Source of the DNA: Leptospirales bacterium
GTDB lineage: Bacteria; Spirochaetota; Leptospiria; Leptospirales; Leptonemataceae
Reading direction: 5' to 3'
Assembly (NCBI GenBank): GCA_019694685.1
Contig: JAIBBM010000011.1
Location: forward strand, 1 to 64,000
DNA: 64,000 bases
Positions 57,194 to 64,000 of the stretch are shown here, piece after piece. Positions within the stretch are counted from its first letter, which is position 1; the number at the start of each line of letters is the position of its first letter. The position numbers and the translations under genes are program-made. Under the pieces are notes generated by a model that was given only the letters and a program-made list of their open reading frames with translations, did no database searches and was not told where the DNA came from.

Positions 57194-57702
57194 ACTTCGC
57201 AGAAAAAGAAAGAGAGAGTTTCTACTCCAGATTGATCTGGCTTTTCCCTGCGATCTTCTTTTTTCATGTAATAGAAGAGTCTCTGGGATTCGCGCGATGG
57301 GTCCAGGAAATCCTGGAAGGGCAGATAGACATCAGCGCGTTTTATATCAACAACGCAGGCTTTATGGTGGTTCTACTTGGATTGACTGCACTTGCTTCGC
57401 GCAAAAAGACAATGTGGGCCACGGTTCCGCTGTTCTTCTGGGTAAGCGGACAGCAATTCTGGAACTTCATCTTTCATATGTACACCCAGTTTCACTTTCG
57501 CCACTACTCTCCTGGATATTTTACGGCTCTGTTTCTGTACTTCCCTGTATTTCTGTATCTAAGCTACATCGCACTGCGCGAAAGGTTCCTCAGCGGAGGA
57601 TTCTTATTCGCGGCTCTCGTGGCCGGTGCTTTTGGAATGTGGTTTACGATCTGGGCCGGGCTCTATCACTTTGGATCTTTTCCCTGGGCCAGGTGGGTAT
57701 AA
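57190..57702 (+). CDS. HXXEE-domain membrane protein
   Basis: 170 residues from ATG 57190. The name-giving motif HVIEE (about residues 27-31) lies in the first helix; INNAGFMVVLLGLTALASRK and FFWVSGQQFWNFIFHMYTQF follow the family pattern, with SPGYFTALFLYFPVFLYLSY near the end. Five membrane segments. Function unknown. Coupled on both sides: ATGA with the lipoprotein, TAATG with the next gene. Confidence 0.92.
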   Translation: MNFAEKERESFYSRLIWLFPAIFFFHVIEESLGFARWVQEILEGQIDISAFYINNAGFMVVLLGLTALASRKKTMWATVPLFFWVSGQQFWNFIFHMYTQFHFRHYSPGYFTALFLYFPVFLYLSYIALRERFLSGGFLFAALVAGAFGMWFTIWAGLYHFGSFPWARWV

Positions 57703-58118
57703 TGAAAGCGAAGACTCTTTTAAAAATCACCGCAGGACTGATTGGTTTTTTCTGTCTCGCGCATACTGCCGGAGCTTTTCTTGGAAAATCTCACGGTGCG
57801 GAGGAAGACGCTCTCCTCTCCGCGATGAGGTCGTATCATTTTGACGCCATGGGATTTTCCAGAACTCACTGGGATTTCTATTTTGGATTTAGCCTGTTTC
57901 TGAGCGTAAACCTGGCCGCACTGACTAGAATCATCTGGGTCATATCTTCTTCATCGGACGCAAACCTGGTCAGAACCTTTAGCTGGGTTTTGACGTTCAC
58001 AACGGTCGGATTCGCAATTCTATCCTGGGTATATTTCTTTCCGGCTCCGGCGATTGTAAATTCACTGGCCACAATCACGTCGCTTGGCGCGGCTATCAAG
58101 AGCGGAAACTCCACCTAA
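57702..58118 (+). CDS. LIC_13387-like small membrane protein
   Basis: 138 residues, ATG 57702 overlapping the HXXEE stop (TAATG). Four hydrophobic segments. MKAKTLLKITAGLIGFFCLA HTAGAFLG and the MRSYHFDAMGFSRTHWDFYF block resemble a family of small membrane proteins named after a Leptospira locus; this supports, weakly, a Leptospirales host. Function unknown. The stop lies in CCTAAC at 58114. Confidence 0.65.
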   Translation: MKAKTLLKITAGLIGFFCLAHTAGAFLGKSHGAEEDALLSAMRSYHFDAMGFSRTHWDFYFGFSLFLSVNLAALTRIIWVISSSSDANLVRTFSWVLTFTTVGFAILSWVYFFPAPAIVNSLATITSLGAAIKSGNST

Positions 58119-58131
58119 CAACGATTATGCG
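58114..58131 (+). repeat. Last recognisable junction site
   Basis: CCTAAC (58114-58119), aacga, TTATGCG (58125-58131). Overlaps the stop of one gene and the ATG (58127) of the next; no junction-like core is seen to its right. Confidence 0.45.
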
Positions 58132-58486
58132 ATTCAATAAATCTCTCATTGCTGCATTTCTAGGATTCCAGCCAGGCGGCTGGATGATCTTTGACGGCTT
58201 TCACGTACTGACCACAGGCAAATACTATGGCCCACCAGAACCAGGCCCCTGGGCAAGCCTTGTCTCTGCCCTGGGTTTCCATCCCTTTAGCCTGGGTCCT
58301 GCGTTTTTGATCCTCGGATTCGCATGGGTGGTGGCTGCGACTCTGCTCCTTTTGAAACCGGCGGTGGGCAGAATCCTTTCTCTCTGTCTGGCCGTGGTGA
58401 CTCTTTTTTATCTGCCAGTCGGGACTCTCTACGCGGTCTGTGTGATTGCGCTTCTCTTTCGCCCGGAAACACCCGCGCAGGACTAA
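58127..58486 (+). CDS. Small membrane protein
   Basis: 119 residues. ATG 58127 lies inside the junction core TTATGCG. MRFNKSLIAAFLGFQPGGWM IFDGFHVLTTGKYYGPPEPG, then three hydrophobic segments. Similar short proteins of unknown function occur next to LIC_13387-like genes, but I cannot name the family. Last gene of the array before the tRNA. Confidence 0.58.
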   Translation: MRFNKSLIAAFLGFQPGGWMIFDGFHVLTTGKYYGPPEPGPWASLVSALGFHPFSLGPAFLILGFAWVVAATLLLLKPAVGRILSLCLAVVTLFYLPVGTLYAVCVIALLFRPETPAQD

Positions 58487-58488
58487 CT

Positions 58489-58515
58489 CCCCGGAATCTG
58501 GCGCGGAAGCCGGGG
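58489..58515 (+). terminator. Short GC-rich hairpin upstream of the tRNA
   Basis: CCCCGG (58489-58494) and CCGGGG (58510-58515) form a six-base stem with a 15-base loop directly after the last array gene. No T-run; may end transcription or be fortuitous. Confidence 0.3.
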
Positions 58516-58571
58516 TCCCAGGCATTTGTAATTGACCCGGAGGCGCCTGCGATCGAACATGGCCGCAACAA

Positions 58572-58644
58572 TCCCCTGTAGCTCAGTCGGTAGAGCGCGT
58601 GACTGTTAATCACTAGGTCCCTGGTTCGAGCCCAGGCGGGGGAG
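58572..58644 (+). tRNA. tRNA-Asn (anticodon GTT)
   Basis: 73 bases fold into a full cloverleaf: acceptor TCCCCTG with CGGGGGA, D-arm AGCTCAGTCGGTAGAGC, anticodon loop CTGTTAA with GTT, T-arm CCTGGTTCGAGCCCAGG and discriminator G. CCA is not encoded. The TGTAGCTCAGTCGGTAGAGC stretch is standard bacterial tRNA sequence. It lies at the right edge of the array. Confidence 0.97.
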
Positions 58645-58650
58645 CGTTCT

Positions 58651-60018
58651 TCAACCAGCCGCAGCTTTTCCGGCTGCCTTCCCCCCTTCCTCCACCTTTC
58701 TCTGATAAAGATCCCGAAACGCCTGGTTGGGCACTCTAGGTTCATTCTCGCGCGAAAGCCCTGGAAGAATCCCGTTTACGAAATACATGTCGATCGTTCC
58801 TTTGTTTTTCGCCGGAATCGGCCCGCGATATTCGCACTGAAAAAAATCTTTTACGAGCTCATAGGTCGCTTTCGAAATATTGATCTTACCCGAAACTCCG
58901 GAGGATTCGCAGCGACTCGCAGTGTTTACAGTGTCGCTCCATACATCGTACGCAAATTTTCGTTCTCCAATCACACCTGCCACCAGATCTCCCGAATGAA
59001 TTCCAAGCCGCAGTTCCCAGTAAGGAAGACCTTGCTGGCTTTTGATTTCCTTCATCTGATTCATGAATGCCTGGATTTCGAGAGCAGCCATAACCGAGTC
59101 GATCGCATGCGTCGGCGAAGGAACGGGAACTCCGCCGGCGAACATGTAGCTATCGCCTATCGTTTTCAATTTTTCCAGTCCATTGCGTCCGATCACTCTA
59201 TCGAAATAGGAAAAACATTTATCGAGCTCCGCCACCAGATCGGTTGGTGTCATCGATTCTGCGATTTGAGTGAAGCCCGCGAAATCGGTGAAGCAGATGG
59301 TGGTCGCTTCAAAATATCTGGGATCGCTTGCTCCTTTCACTTTCAATTCTGCGGCAATTTCCTCCGGCAAAATATTGAGCAAGAGTCTTTCGGAAGCAGC
59401 ATGTTCTTTTGCCAGAGCGGTCTCTGCCGTGGTGACTGCTTTGACAAACGAATTGATGAGCAGCGCGTAGAAAATTACAACCATGATCATGGGAGGCATG
59501 AGATAGTCCGCCGGGAGCACGGATTTAGGCGGGCCAAAGAGAGCCGCGCCGCTCATGATCCGAAAGTAGACCTGATCCGCCAGGAACCCGAGACCCGCGA
59601 TCACAACAAAAGCCCAGCGCGTCCAAAAATGCCGGGATGGGATCAGCAAAAACGGCAGCAGCATCAAAAGAAAATATCCATAGTGCGCTGGATCATCCGC
59701 ATAGGCCACGCAAAGTCCCCCTAGATGGATGAATACGCCTGCAAGAGTGATGATGGAGCTCACATAAAATCGGCGTGCATAGAGAAAAATCCGACCAATC
59801 ACCATGAACAAGACGATCTGAACATACAAAAGAGAACTCACTGCGTGAGTCTCCGGAGGTTCATTTATAAGAACCTGAGGCCACAACAGAGTAGTGATTG
59901 TAAGGAAGATGATTTGAATCCAGTTAGTGACGCGAACCGCGCGCGCTTCCTCTGTGCCAAGCCCCCGGAGTAGATCCCCTAACAGCAATAAGTTGCGAAT
60001 CTTTTGAATCCAAGACAT
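58651..60018 (-). CDS. Membrane class III adenylate/guanylate cyclase
   Basis: 455 residues from ATG 60018 (frame open to 60102). Six membrane helices in residues 31-190, a short linker with LLLNILPEEIAAELKVKG, and a catalytic domain with TTICFTDFAGFTQIAESM (metal Asp245), GLEKLKTIGDSYMFAGGVP (second Asp) and VWSDTVNTASRCESSG. The linker ILPEEIAAELK is typical of bacterial cyclases with a signalling helix. Should make cAMP or cGMP at the membrane. The C-terminus is Lys/Gly/Ala-rich. Confidence 0.95.
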   Translation of the reverse strand: MSWIQKIRNLLLLGDLLRGLGTEEARAVRVTNWIQIIFLTITTLLWPQVLINEPPETHAVSSLLYVQIVLFMVIGRIFLYARRFYVSSIITLAGVFIHLGGLCVAYADDPAHYGYFLLMLLPFLLIPSRHFWTRWAFVVIAGLGFLADQVYFRIMSGAALFGPPKSVLPADYLMPPMIMVVIFYALLINSFVKAVTTAETALAKEHAASERLLLNILPEEIAAELKVKGASDPRYFEATTICFTDFAGFTQIAESMTPTDLVAELDKCFSYFDRVIGRNGLEKLKTIGDSYMFAGGVPVPSPTHAIDSVMAALEIQAFMNQMKEIKSQQGLPYWELRLGIHSGDLVAGVIGERKFAYDVWSDTVNTASRCESSGVSGKINISKATYELVKDFFQCEYRGPIPAKNKGTIDMYFVNGILPGLSRENEPRVPNQAFRDLYQRKVEEGGKAAGKAAAG

Positions 60019-60155
60019 AAGTGCATTCGCCTCTATGAAAAAAGCGAGGCAATCACATTTATGGGCGCCTGCGCGCGCGAGGCTCAATCCTGTTTTGCGC
60101 AAACAATCGCAAAACTGCTGTTATACTCATTGAGGTCGCCATGGTTAGCAAGCTG

Positions 60156-61587
60156 TCAGGACTCCGCTTTTGAAACGATCACCTTTTCAAAACTTGCAAT
60201 GCGCGACATGATTGTATCAATGTCCGCCCTCTCCATTCCTCCTTCAGAAAGTGCGTTCTCGAGAAGGAGGCCCACCCTCTGAAAATGAGCTCTCGTGATG
60301 GGCAAATGAGCGTGCGCGTATTCCAGAGCGCAAGTGTCAAATCGAATGGGTGCGCCCATAAGCATGGCGATGAATCGAGTCTGGTGTCCCTTCAGACGCA
60401 CCATGTTCGTGTTCGTGAAAAAGTCGCTGAGCAAATCATCCTCTAAGATCTTAGAGTAGAAGAGCTCCACCAGACTTCCTACAGTAGAAATATCTCCATA
60501 CTTATCAAAGATCGATTTTCCTTTGAATTGATTGAATACGCGAGCGCATCTCTGTAAATGAACTTTCGCAGTGCGGTCAAATGGATATTGCGAAAGATAC
60601 TCTTCGAAGATATTCTTTCCAGAAATGTAATCTCCGGATCGAACTGCATGCACTCCCTTTTCAAGCAACGCCCCGCCTGAGTATCTCGCAGCCATGATGG
60701 ACTCCTCTTCTCCGCAGATCACTTCGTGTACGTATAAAGGCTTGCGCTTTCCTTTCACAAGAGTGATGTCCACCAGGCGTGAACGAATCCCTGTGTGATC
60801 CTGCATTGCACTCAGAGTGTCCCGGCTCACGAGAAACCTTGTGTAATACACCTTTGTAAGTCCCTCAATGCGCGATGCTGAGTTGACCGTGTCTCCGATC
60901 ACAGTGTTTTCCATGCGAAGCTCTTCTCCGATTGTGCCGAGCATGATGCGTCCCTGTGTGAATGCCGATTCCGATTTCCACCGGTTCTGATCGCTCACGA
61001 TTGAAATTTTCTAGTTCCGCGATCATAGCGAGCCCTGCCCGCACTGCGTCGTCTGCATGTTCGAACAAGGCCAGAATTCCGTCTCCAATGTATTTATCAA
61101 TGAACCCATTGTGATCGCGTATGACGGGTCCCATTCGTTTCAGATAATCGTTTATGAATTTGAAATTGTTCTCTGGAGAGTTCCCTTCCGCGATTGCAGT
61201 AAAATCGCGAATGTCAGAGAACAGAACACTCATCGTGGCTTCTTTGCTTTCTCCGAGTGAAATTTGCTCCACACTCTGGCGATTCAACAAACGCAAGAAT
61301 TCAGCTGGAACAAATCGAGAAAGAGAAAGATTCAGGGCTTCCACTCTGAGGATCGCCCCGTCCACTATGGTTCGCAAAAGATAGAGAAGTGCAGTGCTCA
61401 GAGTCAGAGCGATCACAGAAGATGCAAGACCCACCTGTGCCGTGATTAGATTCCCGCCGGGACTGGAGTATACGAGAGCAAAGAACAGAAAGTCCGCGAG
61501 CATCATGACTGCTGCAATGGGGATGATCCAGGAAAGGCGTCCGAATGTATCCTGTTCCACATACTCCAATCCGGTCACACATGACAT
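60156..61587 (-). pseudogene. Class III cyclase fused to a group I truncated haemoglobin (one frameshift)
   Basis: Two overlapping minus-strand frames (61698-60865 and 60998-60156) make one protein if one extra base near 60951 is removed: GIGIHTG then joins RIMLGTIGEELRMENT. The likely start is ATG 61587, giving about 475 residues. Order: two membrane helices (WIIPIAAVMMLADFLFFALV; SSVIALTLSTALLYLLRTIV), linker SRFVPAEFLRLL, cyclase (VLFSDIRDFT; IDKYIGDGILALF; VIGDTVNSASRIEGL), TPR-like helices, then a globin. The globin (60515 to about 60170) matches group I truncated haemoglobins: LFYSKILEDDLLSDFFTNTN MVRLKGHQ, with Tyr B10, Leu E7, Gln E11 and proximal His F8 (YAHAHLPIT). Either a damaged gene or a sequence error. 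Confidence 0.8.
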
Positions 61588-61871
61588 GTGCTGGAATGAA
61601 AAATCGACTCTCTGCTTTTCTGTAAATGCATTAACTGTGCAGTCACAATGGTTCGCCTTACAACGCGAAGCTTCACAAACGATGGAAGCGGCCCACAAGT
61701 GTTGGAGCTAAACGGGAGTCGTTCTGGGTGCCAGATCACATTGGCCGCTGGCGCGCCATTCCTCAAAAAAAAGCCGGCGTTTCGGGCCCATTTTTTTTGT
61801 GTGCGAAGAATAGAAGTGCCGCAAACCAGGTGCAAATACTCCACGAATGTTCGCTTCTGAACAGATCACCT

Positions 61872-63020
61872 ATGAAAAAAATTCTAACCTTTACCTTTCT
61901 CCTTCTTGCGGCCGCCTCCTGCACGCCCGCCCATCCACGCGATACTGGCCACTGGGATTCTGTGGCGCGATATCTTGCGGGCATGGAAGTCCAGGAAGAC
62001 CCGAACCTCGCTCAGCTATCTCGCAGACCGGAATGGGTCACTCACAAACAATCCATGGACAAAATGTTCTCTGGCCTGGAAGAGAACTATCTTTCGAAGA
62101 TGAAGCCCTGGGCAGAGCGAGAGATCGGCAATCCGGGAACGCCAGTTCTATTTTATCCGTTCGGTGGACCGGAGATCATCATATCTCAAACCTTTTTTCC
62201 TCATGTGCGTGAATACATCATGTGCGGCCTGGAAGCGCCGGGCCTTCCACCCGATCCAACGAAAGTAACGGCTGCCCGGTTGAATCCTGTTCTCACCAAT
62301 CTTCGTGAGTCGCTCAAATGGCTGACGAGCTATACATACTTTCAGACGATTCACATGGACAGCCAGCTGAGATACACGGACCTTTCGGGAACCCTGCCAC
62401 TCATGCTTGTGTTTCTTGCGCGAACAGGAAATCGCGTAACGGACGTCACCGGTGTCATACTTGGAAACAATGGAACACTCTACGAACTGGAAGAAAATTC
62501 GCCTGCACCCGGTCGGATTCCGGAATCCTCCATAAAGACAACGGGCATTCGCGGTGCGCGCATAACGTTCGTAAAGAACGGAACGGAAAGACAGGCCTAC
62601 TACTTCTCATTCGATGCCTCAGACCCGGCTATGAAAACGAGATCCTACTTTTTTGATTTTGTGAAAAGCAGGGGTGAAAGGTCAGTCATGCTGAAAGCCG
62701 CGTCCTACCTTCTTCACTGGGGCAATTTTCCAACTCTCAAGGCTTTTATCCTGAATGAATCGCGCCTCATTCTATCCGACGATACAGGAATCCCGTTCAA
62801 AGATTGGGATCGCAAAACCTGGAATCTCACGCTCTACGGAAATTATCAGGCACCCATTCCTCAGTTTGCAGGACAAATCCAGTATGATATGCTTCGTGCG
62901 TATTCAAACAAGAAAGACGTAAAGGAACTACCATTTAACATTGGCTACACGGCCGCCTGGAAGCCTGGCATTTCGAGCCTGGTGCTCGCAAGAAGAATGG
63001 ATCAGACAGAGGGGAAGTGA
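61872..63020 (+). CDS. Large putative lipoprotein, unknown function
   Basis: 382 residues from ATG 61872; the frame is open to 61728 without protein-like sequence. Signal MKKILTFTFLLLAAASCTPA with lipobox AASC. Blocks such as PVLFYPFGGPEIIISQTFFP, LTNLRESLKWLTSYTYFQ, LARTGNRVTDVTGVILGNNG, YYFSFDASDPAMKTRSYFFD and LSDDTGIPFKDWDRKTWNLT look like a conserved bacterial envelope family without a known role. It lies divergent from the globin-cyclase, sharing about 280 bases of intergenic DNA. Confidence 0.7.
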   Translation: MKKILTFTFLLLAAASCTPAHPRDTGHWDSVARYLAGMEVQEDPNLAQLSRRPEWVTHKQSMDKMFSGLEENYLSKMKPWAEREIGNPGTPVLFYPFGGPEIIISQTFFPHVREYIMCGLEAPGLPPDPTKVTAARLNPVLTNLRESLKWLTSYTYFQTIHMDSQLRYTDLSGTLPLMLVFLARTGNRVTDVTGVILGNNGTLYELEENSPAPGRIPESSIKTTGIRGARITFVKNGTERQAYYFSFDASDPAMKTRSYFFDFVKSRGERSVMLKAASYLLHWGNFPTLKAFILNESRLILSDDTGIPFKDWDRKTWNLTLYGNYQAPIPQFAGQIQYDMLRAYSNKKDVKELPFNIGYTAAWKPGISSLVLARRMDQTEGK

Positions 63021-63108
63021 TTGGGCGCCTCCGCTTCGCGGACCGCGCTCTCGGGCCGCAGGGCGCGGCCGTCGATCGCTGGCGCGGTGTGGAATAGGGA
63101 GGCAGCAG

Positions 63109-64000
63109 ATGAGTCGTTTCGAAATACCACGCGAGATGCAAGCGCTGGAACTGAGCGCAAACGGATCCACTGTGCGCGAAGCTTGTGCCAATTTGAAAGT
63201 TGTGCGCAAGCCAGTGCCAGTTCCAACGAAAGGACAGGTTCTTGTGCGAGTGGAAGCCGCGCCGTGCAATCCGTCCGATCTCTCCTATCTCCAGGGTCAT
63301 TACGCAGTAGACCGGCCCCTGCCCGCGGTACCTGGCTTCGAAGCTTCCGGTGTGGTTGTGAAATCGGGCGGTGGGCTTATTGGATCCTGGCTCCTGGGAA
63401 AGCGCATAACGTGCGCCGGCCAGAGTCCACGCGATGGCACATGGGCAGAATACTTCATTGCAGATGCAATGTCCTGTCTTCCGCTTCGCCGTGGCGTGAG
63501 CTTTGAGCAAGGTTGTTCGCTGATTGTGAACCCTCTCACTGCATTCGCTCTCCTCGAACGTGCGAGAGAATTCGGGAGCAAGGCTCTCGTTCAGGATGCA
63601 GCCGCAAGCCAGCTGGGCAGAATGATTGCAGCACTTGCCCGCGAGCAAGGAATTCCGCTCATCAACATTGTCCGCAAAAAAGAACACGTGGAACTCTTGA
63701 AGAATGCCGGAAATGCTCATGTACTCAACTCCAGCGAAAACGATTTTGACGCACAACTCCAGAAACTCGCCCAGGACCTGAAGGCAACCACCGCATTCGA
63801 TTGCATCAGCGGTGCCATGTCTGCACGCGTTCTACAGGCTCTTCCTTCTCGTTCTCAAATCATAGTGTATGGTTCTATGTCCGGAGAAGATGCGACTGCG
63901 AAATCAAAAGACATTGTGTTTTTCAGAAAGAATGTGACGGGCTTTCATCTTGCTTCGCACATCAAGGAACGCGGAACACTCTGGGTTCTAAAAACGGCAC
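63109..64000 (+). CDS. Zinc-binding alcohol dehydrogenase/quinone oxidoreductase-like protein (partial)
   Basis: ATG 63109 after AGGGAGGCAGCAG opens a frame that runs beyond the end of the window (297 codons visible). MDR-superfamily pattern: VRKPVPVPTKGQVLVRVEAA, PCNPSDLSYLQGHYAV, LPAVPGFEASGVVVKSGGG, GTWAEYFIADAMSCLPL, then a Rossmann region (ALVQDAAASQLGRMIAALAR). The structural zinc cysteines are absent, so it is closer to quinone reductase-type members. NAD(P)H-dependent oxidoreductase; substrate unknown. Confidence 0.9.
   Translation, partial: MSRFEIPREMQALELSANGSTVREACANLKVVRKPVPVPTKGQVLVRVEAAPCNPSDLSYLQGHYAVDRPLPAVPGFEASGVVVKSGGGLIGSWLLGKRITCAGQSPRDGTWAEYFIADAMSCLPLRRGVSFEQGCSLIVNPLTAFALLERAREFGSKALVQDAAASQLGRMIAALAREQGIPLINIVRKKEHVELLKNAGNAHVLNSSENDFDAQLQKLAQDLKATTAFDCISGAMSARVLQALPSRSQIIVYGSMSGEDATAKSKDIVFFRKNVTGFHLASHIKERGTLWVLKTA

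Noticed and set aside
58996..59724. 242-residue + strand open frame
   Set aside because: Antisense to the well-supported cyclase gene at 58651; Cys/His-rich translation without a domain.
63000..63756. Minus-strand open frames of 113 and 273 residues
   Set aside because: They oppose the dehydrogenase gene starting at 63109, which shows clear MDR-family sequence.
1..64000. Integron integrase gene
   Set aside because: No tyrosine recombinase with its conserved R-H-R-Y residues is encoded in any frame I could read; it must lie outside the window if it exists.

Overview
The window looks like chromosomal DNA of a spirochaete, most plausibly of the order Leptospirales. This is inference from several traits: very many short lipoproteins with relaxed lipoboxes, class III cyclases with a membrane-embedded N-terminal half, a small membrane protein resembling the Leptospira LIC_13387 family, and non-ATG starts (TTG, GTG) that overlap upstream stop codons. 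No rRNA, phage, insertion sequence, CRISPR array or integrase gene is visible.

Positions 1 to about 58.1 kb read like one very long array of mostly single-gene cassettes, nearly all on the + strand. In the first 15 kb almost every gene junction carries the same short imperfect palindrome: CGCATAAC, a 4-22 base spacer usually containing tcgcgttaccac, then GTTATGCG. The left arm often supplies the stop codon of the upstream gene and the right arm sometimes supplies an ATG for the next. The right arm resembles the R' core of integron attC sites, so I read the region as a sedentary chromosomal integron-type array; the integrase would lie outside the window. From 18 to 28 kb mostly the right core (GTTATGCG or GTTAAGCG) remains, and from 30 to 58 kb only occasional CTAAC or GTTAG cores.

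Cargo, left to right: Imm26 immunity protein, small membrane proteins and lipoproteins (some broken by frameshifts), a MepA-like peptidase, YdeI/OmpD-associated protein, YceK-like lipoprotein, B12-binding radical SAM enzyme, an orphan N6-adenine methyltransferase with a half-size specificity subunit, an inverted BrnT-like toxin-antitoxin pair, an antibiotic biosynthesis monooxygenase-fold protein and a class D beta-lactamase (1-18.3 kb). Then DUF5071, YwaF, DUF6064, TrmH/SpoU, SIMPL, nucleotidyltransferase, YciI, VOC, an EEP-family hydrolase, a beta-lactamase-like serine hydrolase and DinB (18.3-30.1 kb). Then AHSA1, a 7TM cyclase, DUF4386, three RibD-C/DHFR-like proteins, DUF2938, SnoaL-like, metallophosphoesterase, DUF4256, GNATs, a DinB-DUF952 fusion, a SUKH protein, carboxylesterase, thioesterase, HAD, ankyrin, GH25, LOG and HXXEE proteins (31-58 kb). 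Larger chromosomal-type genes sit in this stretch on the minus strand: ilvD, an MMPL/RND transporter and a condensation-domain acyltransferase.

After 58.1 kb the character changes. There is a tRNA-Asn gene, then two divergently placed-from-the-array, minus-strand class III cyclases. The second, once a single-base frameshift near 60951 is corrected, is a membrane cyclase followed by a TPR-like linker and a complete group I truncated haemoglobin domain that keeps the key haem-pocket residues. This is the most unusual architecture in the window. The right end holds a large lipoprotein and the start of a zinc-type alcohol dehydrogenase/quinone reductase that runs off the window.
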